A DNA stretch of 34,344 nucleotides, taken from the NCBI GenBank assembly GCA_036160955.1, contig JAYYDJ010000038.1:1-34344 (forward strand), given 5' to 3'. The stretch comes from GCA-2699365 sp036160955. GTDB lineage: Bacteria; Verrucomicrobiota; Verrucomicrobiia; Opitutales; Coraliomargaritaceae. Shown in pieces: positions 8,621 through 17,682 of this stretch. Both the position numbers and the translations under genes were made by a program. How positions within the stretch are numbered: the stretch's first letter is position 1; each line of letters starts with the position of its first letter. Below the pieces are notes generated by a model. The model had not been told where the DNA came from. It was given only the letters and a program-made list of their open reading frames with translations, and ran no database searches.

Positions 8621-9301
8621 TCAATTCTGCAGATTGTAAAAGTTCGCCCTTATAGCCTTAAATGAAGGTGTTGTATTAATACCACTGAAAGGGAGAACAT
8701 TTTTTCGAGCTACCGATAGCTCCGAAATACCATTGGGAAAACTGGGTAAATTATTTTTTCTAAAATTATCAACCCCATTCCATTCTGATTTCTGAGACGT
8801 TTGCCGTAGCCTAAATAGCGATAAATTCAAGATTCTCATATCTTCAACTGGAGATAATATAAGTCGCTCAGTATAATCCAGCTGAGTGTCGACAAAGGAG
8901 TCCAGTGAGTCCGCATTTAATTGTGCATCTAAATCACTAAATTCAATCCCCTTTTTTTTAAATATATCACTGGAAAGAAGAGTACTACTATCACTGTCAC
9001 TTAAAGGGGAAATCGCCATACTAAAGACAAATGCACCTAAACAAACTACAGAAAGCACAAATATAGAAGAAATAAACCATAAAGCTACGCCAAAACGTGG
9101 CTTGAATTCCAAATCTCTGGGTTGTAGTGCCTGAGGGTCGAGCACCATTTCCATCGCAGTATTTAAATTTCTTACTCGAGAATATTCACGTGCTCGAGCA
9201 GGATTTTCAGCAATTACTTTTAGTAATTGATCCTTCTGCAAGATAGAGATCTCTCCATCCAGGTACAAATTTAGTAATTCACTAAATTTTTGGTCATTCA
9301 T
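8621..9301 (-). CDS. Transmembrane anti-sigma factor-like protein
   Basis: This 226-residue protein begins with a short helical cytoplasmic domain (QKFSELLNLYLDGEI, then LQKDQLLKVIAENPARAREYSR). It has one strong transmembrane helix at about 70-96 and a poorly conserved Ser/Asp-rich outer part ending in YNLQN. Its start overlaps the stop of the ECF sigma gene by four bases (ATGA), the classic sigma/anti-sigma arrangement. The N-terminal segment resembles zinc-free variants of anti-sigma domains: the H-x3-C-x2-C zinc motif of ZAS proteins is absent. Its likely job is to hold the sigma factor at the inner membrane and release it on an envelope signal. That role is inferred from position and topology. 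Confidence 0.75.
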   Translation of the reverse strand: MNDQKFSELLNLYLDGEISILQKDQLLKVIAENPARAREYSRVRNLNTAMEMVLDPQALQPRDLEFKPRFGVALWFISSIFVLSVVCLGAFVFSMAISPLSDSDSSTLLSSDIFKKKGIEFSDLDAQLNADSLDSFVDTQLDYTERLILSPVEDMRILNLSLFRLRQTSQKSEWNGVDNFRKNNLPSFPNGISELSVARKNVLPFSGINTTPSFKAIRANFYNLQN

Positions 9302-9900
9302 GAAAAATCATCACCCATAAGATTACGTAAAGATTCGCGAGCGCGAGCTATACGACTTTTCACCGTGCCAATATTTATACCCAATTCTTCAGCAATAGAA
9401 TCATAACTAAGATTATTAACATTACGCATTATTAGTATTTCACGGTGCTTTTCGTGTAGTGCATCCATGCAAACACTGACCCTATCTACAAACTCCTGAG
9501 TCAATGCTGCTTGTGCAGGAGACTCAGAGCTTGTTGGGAGTACATTTTCTAAGGTTACATCAGATGAATCAGAAATCGGCTCATCTAGAGATAGTGACTG
9601 ACTACGCTTACGCCGAAACCAATACCAATAGCGATTATGGGCTAGATTAGTTGCAATCTGGTATAACCATGTAGAAAAAGCTGCATCACCACGAAATTTA
9701 TCTAGTCCACGATGAGCACGAATAAATGCATCTTGTGTTACCTCTTCAGCATCCTGTTTATTCTTCAATAAGCTATATACTCGAGCGAAGATTCGGTCCC
9801 AGTAGCGCGAAACCATGTCCTCATATGCTGCCATATCACCTTGCCTAATCCTCTCGATTAAAGAAGCGTCAATTTGTGCAGAATTCATCCGTACAGTCAT
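9298..9900 (-). CDS. RNA polymerase ECF sigma factor (RpoE-like)
   Basis: This 200-residue sigma-70 family protein has only regions 2 and 4. Region 2, about 25-95, contains DAEEVTQDAFIRAHRGLDKF and the promoter-melting block FSTWLYQIATNLAHNRYWY. A Ser/Asp-rich linker follows at about 100-135. Region 4 (about 140-195) holds the helix-turn-helix LSYDSIAEELGINIGTVKSR. It should direct polymerase to a small regulon under control of the overlapping anti-sigma gene. A candidate ECF-type promoter lies 21 bp upstream, suggesting autoregulation. An alternative ATG at codon 5 (9888) is possible. Family assignment is firm; the signal and regulon are unknown. Confidence 0.93.
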   Translation of the reverse strand: MTVRMNSAQIDASLIERIRQGDMAAYEDMVSRYWDRIFARVYSLLKNKQDAEEVTQDAFIRAHRGLDKFRGDAAFSTWLYQIATNLAHNRYWYWFRRKRSQSLSLDEPISDSSDVTLENVLPTSSESPAQAALTQEFVDRVSVCMDALHEKHREILIMRNVNNLSYDSIAEELGINIGTVKSRIARARESLRNLMGDDFS

Positions 9901-9921
9901 TTTTATACCTAAGAATTAATA

Positions 9922-9949
9922 TTAGAGCACTACCCTGGTAAAATGTTCA
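9922..9949 (-). promoter_or_regulatory. Candidate ECF-sigma promoter before the sigma/anti-sigma pair
   Basis: Read on the minus strand, TGAACAT (9949-9943) is followed by a 16-base spacer and TCTAA (9926-9922). This matches the GAAC-type -35 and short -10 of RpoE-like promoters. The -10 lies 21 bases from the sigma start codon. It is a sequence match only and the genome is AT-rich, but position and spacing fit autoregulation. Confidence 0.45.
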
Positions 9950-10046
9950 AAATAAAAGCTATAAATCAACTATCTGCTACTTATTAAAATAAAAACCATC
10001 CATGTAATAATAGAAGGCATAGTTTTTAAATGACCACTTTTTAAAC

Positions 10047-10122
<76 letters not shown>

Positions 10123-10210
10123 CTACTTAAAACGCGGATGGAAATCGCATGAACAGAAATTGTCAAGTTATTGAAATATTAAATATCAAATATGAACCTT
10201 CTAAAAAGAG

Positions 10211-10915
10211 CTAAACATACACTATACGAGCACATTGATCACAGAAATGTGGCTCGCCGACCTCTCGAGCTGCAAGAGCAACTTCATTAGAAACACGTAG
10301 ATGACAACCCTCACACTTCTGATTAACTATAGGAACCACATAAGGTGGTCGCTTAGTCATTTTTCTAATCCGCTCATATTGATTGAGAAAAACTTCATCC
10401 ACTCCGACGCGAGCCTCAACTCCTTGTTGTTTCGCTGTATCCAGTGAATCCTTTAAGGCAATCTCGCGCTCAAAAAAGACATCTAGCAAACGTTTAAGGT
10501 CAATAATCCTAGATTCTATGACAACTTTTTCTTCTTCAAATTTTTCGCGCTCCAGATCAATTTCTATCATAAGCTTAATCTCTGTCTCTTCTAATGATGA
10601 AATATCCATCTCTAACTGTTCAATTTGTTGAGTTAAGGCACGATATTCGTCATTCTTCTTAACCTCTAATTGTTGGGTGCGAAAACGATTAATAGAAGCT
10701 TCCTGATCTTTAACTTTTGCATCTAATTCGGCGCGATTAAGCTCTTTTTCTATTAGTGACTTTCTAGCATTTTCAATATTAGTTTCTTCTATACATATCT
10801 TTGCCTTTAAACTTGAAAGTTCATTTGGTATGCGCTGAAGATCTTGCTCAATCTTTAGAAGATGAATATCACGACTTTGAACAATTAATAGCTTTTCAAT
10901 TTGCGGGTCAGGCAT
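10211..10915 (-). CDS. Coiled-coil protein with C4-type zinc ribbon (COG1579-like)
   Basis: From the ATG at 10915 this is 234 residues. About 190 residues of heptad-rich, Glu/Lys/Gln-rich sequence form a long coiled-coil hairpin. It ends in a zinc ribbon with Cys201, Cys204, Cys225 and Cys228 (CEGCHLRVS ... HFCDQCARIVYV). This matches the conserved but poorly understood COG1579 family, suggested to bind nucleic acid or act as a chaperone-like factor; the function here is unproven. The frame is open to 10981, but MPDPQIEKLLIVQSRDIHLL is the typical family start. The upstream extension would also overlap the divergent TPR gene. The two start codons are 53 bp apart, so they share a short bidirectional promoter region. 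Confidence 0.85.
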   Translation of the reverse strand: MPDPQIEKLLIVQSRDIHLLKIEQDLQRIPNELSSLKAKICIEETNIENARKSLIEKELNRAELDAKVKDQEASINRFRTQQLEVKKNDEYRALTQQIEQLEMDISSLEETEIKLMIEIDLEREKFEEEKVVIESRIIDLKRLLDVFFEREIALKDSLDTAKQQGVEARVGVDEVFLNQYERIRKMTKRPPYVVPIVNQKCEGCHLRVSNEVALAAREVGEPHFCDQCARIVYV

Positions 10916-10968
10916 GGTAGAAGTACCGCTCACCTCTGCTAATATATCAATCTTAAAGCAAAAAGAAA

Positions 10969-11325
10969 ATGGATAATTCAAATATACAAGACTGCATTGA
11001 CGATGCTACTTTTGATTTTACACTTGGAGAGTCAATCAGTGCCATAAACAAGCTAACTAAAATAACGCAATTACATCCAGAAAGCTTTTCTGCGTGGTTA
11101 GCGCTTACAGAGGTGCTTTTCTCCGAGAAGCAGCACGAATTATCTCTAGAAGCTGCAGAAAATGCCTTCGCGCTTAATCCAAAGGATATACATATAAATA
11201 CAAGTTTATCACGTATATGGGTTGCTCGCGGAAACAAAGAAAAAGCTGAATACTATAGCGCTCAAGCTAGAATGCTTGGCTGGAAAAATGAATTGAATAA
11301 TCAGTCAGAAAAGGAGACACTATAA
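10969..11325 (+). CDS. Small TPR-repeat protein
   Basis: This is a 118-residue, mainly helical protein with about two and a half tetratricopeptide-like repeats. The pattern AINKLTKITQLHPESFSAWL, ALTEVLFSEKQHELSLEAAE, then NAFALNPKDIHINTSLSRIW shows the spaced small and aromatic residues and the LNP turn of TPRs. There is no signal peptide, so it is probably cytoplasmic. TPRs mediate protein-protein contacts, but the partner is unknown. It precedes accA by 47 bp on the same strand and is probably co-transcribed with it. It diverges from the zinc-ribbon gene. An adenine- and guanine-rich stretch (AAAGAAA) before the ATG could aid initiation. Confidence 0.8.
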   Translation: MDNSNIQDCIDDATFDFTLGESISAINKLTKITQLHPESFSAWLALTEVLFSEKQHELSLEAAENAFALNPKDIHINTSLSRIWVARGNKEKAEYYSAQARMLGWKNELNNQSEKETL

Positions 11326-11372
11326 CACCAAAATTAAGCACATACATCTAGACAAACAATTAATCAACAAGT

Positions 11373-12338
11373 ATGGAAGACGTCACTTATACGCTCGAAT
11401 TTGAAAAACCTTTACGTGAACTCGAAAAGCAGTTGACCACCCTACAAAAGGTATCACAAGAATCCAAAGTTGATGTGAGTAGTGAAATATTAGCTATCGA
11501 AAAGAAGATTGAAGCTATGAAGGTCGAAATCTACTCAAACATTACAGCTTGGCAGCGTGTTCAACTTTCTCGTCACCCAAAGCGCCCCTATTCCTATGAC
11601 TATATTGAGCGGATTTTTACCGGATTCGAAGAACTGCACGGCGATCGAAGATACAAAGATGATCCTGCCATTGTAGGCGGACCAGCTTTTTTAGATGGGC
11701 AATCCGTGATGGTTATAGGCCAACAAAAAGGGCGTAACACAAAAGATAATCTAAACCGAAACTTTGGATGTCCTCACCCGGAAGGATACCGTAAGGCAAT
11801 GCGTCTTATGGAAATGGCAGAGAAATTTAAAATGCCTGTTATCACTTTTATTGACACTCCAGGTGCCTACCCTGGAATCGGAGCTGAAGAAAGGCACGTA
11901 GCAGAAGCAATAGCTGTTAATATACGAGACATGAGTACATTAAAAGTGCCAAGCATGACTATAGTTATTGGTGAGGGAGGCTCAGGAGGAGCTTTAGGTA
12001 TGGCAGTCGCAGATGAAGTCATGATTCTGGAGAATGGATACTATTCTGTAATCTCGCCAGAAGGATGCGCTGCGATATTATGGAAAGATCGCGCAGCAGC
12101 TCCTTTGGCAGCAGATGCTTTACGGTTTAGCCCTGATCACCTCTTAAAATTTGGTGTGGTTGATCAGATAATTTCTGAACCTGTGGGTGGGGCACAACGA
12201 GATTATGATAGTACAGCCGCTGCATTGAAGTCTGCCATAATTGAATCTCTAAATATACACTCAAAAAAGAATCTACAGCAGTTACTAGACACCCGCTATG
12301 CTCGATTTAGAAGGCTAGGAGTATTCGCTGACAATTGA
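11373..12338 (+). CDS. accA: Acetyl-CoA carboxylase carboxyltransferase subunit alpha
   Basis: AccA pairs with AccD to transfer CO2 from carboxybiotin to acetyl-CoA, making malonyl-CoA for fatty acids. The 321-residue length is standard. The N-terminal helical part (LEFEKPLRELEKQLTTLQ) leads into the carboxyltransferase core with RIFTGFEELHGDRRYKDD. Next come IGQQKGRNTKDN, FGCPHPEGYRKAMRLM, ITFIDTPGAYPGIGAEER, the oxyanion-forming GEGGSGGALGM and YSVISPEGCAAILWKD. accD is not in the window, as is usual for split bacterial genes. It follows the small TPR gene and ends facing the MBL-fold hydrolase gene, 51 bp away. Confidence 0.97.
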   Translation: MEDVTYTLEFEKPLRELEKQLTTLQKVSQESKVDVSSEILAIEKKIEAMKVEIYSNITAWQRVQLSRHPKRPYSYDYIERIFTGFEELHGDRRYKDDPAIVGGPAFLDGQSVMVIGQQKGRNTKDNLNRNFGCPHPEGYRKAMRLMEMAEKFKMPVITFIDTPGAYPGIGAEERHVAEAIAVNIRDMSTLKVPSMTIVIGEGGSGGALGMAVADEVMILENGYYSVISPEGCAAILWKDRAAAPLAADALRFSPDHLLKFGVVDQIISEPVGGAQRDYDSTAAALKSAIIESLNIHSKKNLQQLLDTRYARFRRLGVFADN

Positions 12339-12389
12339 TTCTTTATACTAATAATAAATGATTTCTTAAGAAATAGTACCTGCGCACAA

Positions 12390-13169
12390 TCAAAGAGTGA
12401 TTCTTAGACCGTCATATGCTAAGCGGACGTTTTTAGGTAATTTTGATTCAGTTCTATCGTGATCAACCTTGTAGGTCATGTGTGTAATGTAAGTCATTTT
12501 GTTTTTCATCTCGCTCGCCGTAGTTACTGCTTCTGATAAACTCATATGCGAAGGATGTGGTTCTGGCCTTAATCCATCAAGAACCACTAGATTAGCTCCT
12601 TTAGCCATCTCACGAGCAGGTAGACTAACCAGCTTGCAGTCTGTAAAATATGCTAACTTCTTGCCAGTACTAACCTCCGTGAAAATAAGTCCAAGCACCC
12701 TCATAGTACCATGGGGCAAATACAAAGAATCAATATATCCTCCAGGCAAATTTAGTCGTGTAGGCATTTCTCTTGGAGAAAAAGCCGGATATCCTCTAAC
12801 TTTTGCCTTATCTTGAATCGCATATGGAAAAACTTCTTTTATTCTCTTAATACCATCCGCAGTAGAAAATACAGGTAAAGCCACTCCATTCATTGAATCA
12901 CAAAAACGGCGCAGATCATCCATGCCCATGATATGATCAGCATGCGAATGCGTTAAAATAAACGTATCAATTTTGCGGATATCATTATCAATACATTGTA
13001 ATCTAAATTCAGGAGCAGCATCTACCTGTATGTGATGACCGCCCATTTCTACATGAACAGAGCAACGAGATCGCCAGTTTTTTCTATTACTCAAGTCACA
13101 CCCACCCTCTGGATGTGCAATCATAGGAACACCTTGGGAAGTACCAGTACCTAAGAAAATGATCTCCAT
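12390..13169 (-). CDS. MBL-fold metallohydrolase, PhnP-like
   Basis: This 259-residue metallo-beta-lactamase-fold protein starts MEIIFLGTGTSQGVPMIAH, typical of the PhnP/cyclic-phosphodiesterase branch. The metal-binding motif THSHADHIMGMDDLR begins at residue 73 with His74, His76, Asp78 and His79. Further ligands are likely in YFTDCKL (Asp) and in the late His motif ITHMTYKVDHD. PhnP hydrolyses phosphoribosyl cyclic phosphate. Stand-alone relatives without phn neighbours are common and their substrate is usually unknown, as here. CDLSNRKNWRSRCSVHV, an insertion between strands, is a feature of this subfamily. It is the last gene of the long minus-strand run and is separated from the M48 gene by 189 bp, so it may have its own promoter. 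Confidence 0.88.
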   Translation of the reverse strand: MEIIFLGTGTSQGVPMIAHPEGGCDLSNRKNWRSRCSVHVEMGGHHIQVDAAPEFRLQCIDNDIRKIDTFILTHSHADHIMGMDDLRRFCDSMNGVALPVFSTADGIKRIKEVFPYAIQDKAKVRGYPAFSPREMPTRLNLPGGYIDSLYLPHGTMRVLGLIFTEVSTGKKLAYFTDCKLVSLPAREMAKGANLVVLDGLRPEPHPSHMSLSEAVTTASEMKNKMTYITHMTYKVDHDRTESKLPKNVRLAYDGLRITL

Positions 13170-13358
13170 AAAAAGTAAGATTATTTAGATATAATACGAA
13201 GGCAATGGAGATTACTGATAAGATAATAAAAATGTACCCGTTGTTAGTAGCTAACCGTAATCTTTCATTACCCAACAAACAGACTTTAGTGAAAATATGA
13301 AAAAAGTAATACTCTAAAAGCTTAGATTAATAGTATAAATTATGCTAAAATTATAAAC

Positions 13359-14606
13359 CTACTGCATAGCACTTTCACGCTCCATAAGAGTTGGATGCGA
13401 GTAGTAAAATGAGCTATACAACGGATGAGGTGTTAGATTACTTAAATTCTCGGTGTGTAATTGACGCAGAGCCGATATTAATGGCTGAGAATCACCCATA
13501 GCATGATTTGCAAAAGCATCAGCTTCATACTCATGTCGACGCGATATAGCACTTCCAATTGGGCTCATCCAATAGCTAATTAATCCACCCATCGTTAGAA
13601 ATAATAAGAAAATAGGTAGTATCTGTTGTTCGAGACTTAATCCGGTAAAGTAAAATGAATGTGCTAACTGAGTCGATGATGAAAGCCATCCTAGCAGTGC
13701 AAAAAGTAAAAAGGACATTACTCCAGATACTAATAACATTTTGGGTATATGACCTAATTTATAATGACCAATCTCGTGCGCTAATACGGCTTCAATCTGA
13801 CTTTCGCTCATTTGCTCAATTAATGTATCATAGAGAACAATGCGCCTTAAGCTTCCAAATCCTGAAAAAAAAGCATTGGAGTGTCCAGAACGCTTGCTGC
13901 CATCCATTACTAATATCGACTTTGTCTTAAATCCTGTTCGCTCAGAAAGCGCAAATAATCGCTTCTTAAGATCCCCTTCGTCAATTGGCTCTAATTTGTT
14001 GAATATAGGCATAATAAACATCGGATAAACCACTACCATAACCAGTTGAAACAAATAAATAACGACGAAGCCGTAGATCCACCAAGCACTTCCGGCTAAT
14101 CGCACACAATAAAGTAAAAGCGCTACAATAGGTATCCCCAATAAAAGAGTAATAACGCCACCCTTAAGTTTATCGGATAACCACAACTTAAGAGAGCATT
14201 TATTGAAACCGAAACGCTCCTCTATACGAAATGTACTCCACCAATCAAATGGAAAGCTGGGTAAACCTAGTAGAAAAAGGATTAAACAAAAAACAAGCGA
14301 TTGTGCCCAAACGCCATGTCCAATGTTTTCAATGAAAAAATTAAACAACATTGGTAATACGCCCAATAGTATAAGAATTCCAAGGACGATAGCATCATAA
14401 AATCCTTGAACCACACTGAATCGAGACTTCGCAACAGTATATTCGATAGACTTAAAATAACTAGCGGGTTCAACAAAATCACTTAAGGACTCAGGAATTT
14501 TTGAAGAATGATTACGCAAAAAACGCAAATTAGTCAACTCAAGTGCCGTGCTTACGATAAGCTTAAGTAGAAGCAAAAAAATAAAACTCGCTACAAACCA
14601 ATTCAT
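13359..14606 (-). CDS. M48 family metallopeptidase (Ste24/CAAX protease-like)
   Basis: This 415-residue multi-pass membrane zinc protease has hydrophobic segments at the extreme N-terminus and at about 70-90, 100-120, 150-175, 180-205, 295-315 and 330-350. The zinc motif HEIGH is at 277-281 in VLAHEIGHYKLGH. A downstream glutamate ligand lies in RRHEYEADAFANHAMG. Layout and length match Ste24-like CAAX proteases. Bacteria lack prenylated CAAX substrates, so the role is probably inner-membrane protein quality control. It follows the pilus gene block on the same strand with an 86-bp gap, so read-through is possible but not required. Confidence 0.93.
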   Translation of the reverse strand: MNWFVASFIFLLLLKLIVSTALELTNLRFLRNHSSKIPESLSDFVEPASYFKSIEYTVAKSRFSVVQGFYDAIVLGILILLGVLPMLFNFFIENIGHGVWAQSLVFCLILFLLGLPSFPFDWWSTFRIEERFGFNKCSLKLWLSDKLKGGVITLLLGIPIVALLLYCVRLAGSAWWIYGFVVIYLFQLVMVVVYPMFIMPIFNKLEPIDEGDLKKRLFALSERTGFKTKSILVMDGSKRSGHSNAFFSGFGSLRRIVLYDTLIEQMSESQIEAVLAHEIGHYKLGHIPKMLLVSGVMSFLLFALLGWLSSSTQLAHSFYFTGLSLEQQILPIFLLFLTMGGLISYWMSPIGSAISRRHEYEADAFANHAMGDSQPLISALRQLHTENLSNLTPHPLYSSFYYSHPTLMERESAMQ

Positions 14607-14692
14607 TATCTAAGTAAATTTTAAAAAGTATAAATAGCCAAGCAGAGACTTTTAAGTCAGCTATATTTAAAGAAATCTTACACATAGTGTGG

Positions 14693-15952
14693 TCATGATA
14701 TCTGCTTAATAATCTCTACAATAGGCAAAAATAAAGCTATGACTATGAAACCTACGACTAATGCAAGAAATACAATCATGACTGGTTCAATTATTGAGGT
14801 AATTGATGCAACAGCATTGTCCACATCCTCATCATAGTTATCGGCGATACGATTTAACATCTCCGATAGTTCACCTGTCTCTTCACCTACATCGACCATA
14901 CTAGTCACCATGCTTGGAAAGACTGACTCACGCTCCATAGGCGCAGATAATGATTCACCATCACGAATACTGTTATGAACTCGATTAAGCGCATTAGAGA
15001 AATAGATATTCCCTGTGATATCTCTAGTAATTGTAATAGACTGAAGAATTGGCACTCCGCTTGATAGAAGCGTGCCAAAAGTACGAGTGATACGTGCGAT
15101 ATTAACCTTGCGAACGAGGTCACCTAATTTGGGGATGTTTAATGCAAACCAATTGGAAATTTTAGATCCAATTTCTGTTTTGAGCAAATATTTACCACCT
15201 ACAAAAAAGACTATGAGACCTATTAATGTTACTACAAAATTACCACTAATAAAGTTACTAACATTAATAACCAACTGAGTAGGGCCTGGTAAAGATGCTC
15301 CGGATAACATATCCTCAAAAATTGACTGAAACTTTGGCACAACTACTATCATTAAGAGTACGACAATCGCGATCGCTACACTAACTACAACTATCGGATA
15401 CACCATAGCTGACTTTACCTTCTTTTTGGTCCGTTGAGATTTTTCCATAAATCCTGCTAGGCGACTCAATACTACATCTAATACACCGCCAACTTCACCA
15501 GCACGAACCATGTTGATAAACAATTTTTCAAAGATCTTAGGATGCTGGGCTAGCGCGTCGGAAAAAGTACCGCCAGATTTCACATACTCAGCAATTTGCT
15601 CCAATACTGCCTTGAATCGGATATTTTTCTCCTGACGTATCATGACCTCTAAAGATCGAAGTAACGGCAAACCTGCTTGAATCAAAATGGCTATTTGCCG
15701 AGTAAAAATAGTTAAGTCCTGTTGCTTTATGACTTTACCAAATACTATCCCAGATTTTTTTTTGATTTTTACTGAACCCGCATCCTTTTTTTTGTTTGGA
15801 CTCGCTGTAGATTCATTTAATAGAACCACTTTTGTTGGCATCAAACCCATAGAGCTCAACTTAGAGTTCGCCTCAGAATCGCTCAAAGCTGTTATCGTTC
15901 CGTTTTTTTGTTTTCCGTTAGAATCAAAGGCTGAATAAGAATATTTTGGCAT
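14693..15952 (-). CDS. Type IV pilus/type II secretion platform protein (PilC/GspF)
   Basis: This 419-residue inner-membrane platform protein starts MPKYSYSAFDSNGKQKNGTI, the usual opening of this family. Two homologous GspF domains follow, about 78-200 (TRQIAILIQAGLPLLRSLEV) and about 280-400 (ARITRTFGTLLSSGVPILQS). Each carries the conserved AGEVGG/VGEETGELSEML-type block and is followed by strong transmembrane helices near 185-210, 235-255 and 385-410. It would link the ATPases to pilin assembly. A lysine-rich linker at about 54-66 separates the N-terminal domain. It begins 11 bp after the gspE-like gene, so the two are surely co-transcribed. Sequence alone does not separate PilC from GspF; the adjacent PilT argues for a pilus. 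Confidence 0.94.
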   Translation of the reverse strand: MPKYSYSAFDSNGKQKNGTITALSDSEANSKLSSMGLMPTKVVLLNESTASPNKKKDAGSVKIKKKSGIVFGKVIKQQDLTIFTRQIAILIQAGLPLLRSLEVMIRQEKNIRFKAVLEQIAEYVKSGGTFSDALAQHPKIFEKLFINMVRAGEVGGVLDVVLSRLAGFMEKSQRTKKKVKSAMVYPIVVVSVAIAIVVLLMIVVVPKFQSIFEDMLSGASLPGPTQLVINVSNFISGNFVVTLIGLIVFFVGGKYLLKTEIGSKISNWFALNIPKLGDLVRKVNIARITRTFGTLLSSGVPILQSITITRDITGNIYFSNALNRVHNSIRDGESLSAPMERESVFPSMVTSMVDVGEETGELSEMLNRIADNYDEDVDNAVASITSIIEPVMIVFLALVVGFIVIALFLPIVEIIKQIS

Positions 15953-15963
15953 AAGAAGTGTAA

Positions 15964-17652
15964 TTAGGTGTATTTTAGTACTTCTTCAATCGTAGAGTTA
16001 CCATCAAAAATAGCGCGTAAGCCATCATTTCGTAAACTACGCATACCTTGCTCTAAGGCTTTCTGACGAATAGCTAGAGTCGGTGCACGTTGGTTAATTA
16101 ATTCTCTAATTGCATCGGATACTACAACCATTTCAAATAAACCAACTCGTCCACGATACCCTGTATTGCTACATTTAGAGCACCCTTCTCCGTAATAGAA
16201 GTCTTTATCTGTAATTTCCAATGGATCGACCTCCATCATATCTATTAACTCTTGACTTGGTTGATATGCACTACGGCAATCGGGGCAAATTCTACGGACT
16301 AGGCGTTGTGCCAATATTGCTTCGAGCGAGGCAGAGATTAGAAAGGGTTCTAAACCCATATCCACTAGACGAGTAACAGCTCCGGGAGCATCATTAGTAT
16401 GCAGCGTGCTAAGCACGACGTGACCTGTAAGAGAGGCCTGAACAGCAATCTGAGCAGTTTCAAGATCGCGTATTTCACCTACCATAATTTTATCTGGATC
16501 CTGTCGTAGGAAAGCACGAAGGCCTCTGGCAAAATCAAGTCCTACTTGATGATTTACAGCAACTTGCATGATCCCATCTATTTCATACTCTACTGGATCC
16601 TCAGCAGTTAATATTTTTGTTTCTACTGTATTAACTTCACGTAAAGCACTGTATAGTGTGGTCGTCTTACCAGAACCAGTTGGACCAGTAACTATGAAAA
16701 TACCATTAGGTCGATTTACTAGTTCACGAATAGTAAAAAGTATGTCACTAGGCAAGCTAAGTGCTTCTAAATCCAAATTAACCACAGACTTATCTAAAAC
16801 TCTTAACACAACACTTTCACCAAATTGAGTTGGTAGAGTAGAAACACGTAAATCAACAGGCCTTCCTGCAATAGTCATTTTAATTCGACCATCTTGCGGC
16901 ACGCGCGACTCAGAAATATTCATATTGGACAGAACCTTTATACGAGAAATGACTGGTATGGCTAAATTCTTAGGTGGAGGTGCCATCTCATAGAGTGCGC
17001 CATCTATCCTATATCGAATACGAAACTGATCTTCGAAAGGTTCGAAATGAACATCGGAAGCTTTGTCTTTAATTGCCTGTTGTAGTACTAAATTAACGAA
17101 ACGAATTATTGGAGTTTGGTTAGCAACATCTGATAAATGTTCTTCCGAAATTTCTTCATCGGTTTCTGAGAACTTGTCACCTAAACCTCCTAATATTTCA
17201 TCAATGGATGTATTTTCTTCTCCGTAAGTATTTATTATTAATCTATCAACAATAAGTGGATCACATATAACGATGGTAATATCCTTATTTAAGGAGAAAG
17301 TAAGGTCGTCCACTATACTTTGATTAAATGGATCTTTAGCGAGTAACTTTAGTGATGTCCCTTCTATTTCATATGGAACTACTGCGTACATACGTGCAAT
17401 GTCAGCGCTTACAAGCGATGCAACTGATTCAATTATACTAATATCACTATTATCAACATATTGATAACCCAAATAATCTGCAATTGAAGACAACAACTTA
17501 GATCGATCAATAAGATCTGCATCAATGACTGCATTAGCTAATGATTTACCAGTCTTGCGGTGAGAATCATTCAATTCATCAAGCACATTATCATCCAACA
17601 AATCAGCTGATTTTATAATATCATAAATAGTAGAATTGTGGTCTTCGAACAT
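15964..17652 (-). CDS. GspE/PilB-family assembly ATPase (copy nearest PilC)
   Basis: A 562-residue hexameric assembly ATPase. An N-terminal MshEN/GspE-N-like region covers about 40-140, and an acidic linker about 150-175. The N2 domain starts PIIRFVNLVLQQAIKDKASD, followed by RFRIRYRIDGAL-like sequence. Walker A GPTGSGKT is at 323-330, the Walker B region KIMVGEIRD at 388-396 and the His box TGHVVLSTLHTND at 409-421. A zinc site is formed by Cys456, Cys459, Cys491 and Cys494. It should power pilin extension through the PilC-like platform. It is clearly paralogous to the ATPase at 18803-20536, and PilT lies between them. The start is a normal ATG without Shine-Dalgarno sequence. Confidence 0.94.
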   Translation of the reverse strand: MFEDHNSTIYDIIKSADLLDDNVLDELNDSHRKTGKSLANAVIDADLIDRSKLLSSIADYLGYQYVDNSDISIIESVASLVSADIARMYAVVPYEIEGTSLKLLAKDPFNQSIVDDLTFSLNKDITIVICDPLIVDRLIINTYGEENTSIDEILGGLGDKFSETDEEISEEHLSDVANQTPIIRFVNLVLQQAIKDKASDVHFEPFEDQFRIRYRIDGALYEMAPPPKNLAIPVISRIKVLSNMNISESRVPQDGRIKMTIAGRPVDLRVSTLPTQFGESVVLRVLDKSVVNLDLEALSLPSDILFTIRELVNRPNGIFIVTGPTGSGKTTTLYSALREVNTVETKILTAEDPVEYEIDGIMQVAVNHQVGLDFARGLRAFLRQDPDKIMVGEIRDLETAQIAVQASLTGHVVLSTLHTNDAPGAVTRLVDMGLEPFLISASLEAILAQRLVRRICPDCRSAYQPSQELIDMMEVDPLEITDKDFYYGEGCSKCSNTGYRGRVGLFEMVVVSDAIRELINQRAPTLAIRQKALEQGMRSLRNDGLRAIFDGNSTIEEVLKYT

Positions 17653-17682
17653 AAAAAAATCGCGCTGCTACATTTATTTTTA

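Noticed and set aside
12361..12374. 14-bp perfect palindrome ATTTCTTAAGAAAT between accA and the MBL-fold gene
   Set aside because: It has no spacer, would form only a short AT-rich stem and has no T-run; expected by chance in AT-rich sequence.
13170..13358. A possible small gene upstream of the MBL-fold gene
   Set aside because: The open frame there mostly overlaps the start of the hydrolase gene in another phase and has no initiation signal.
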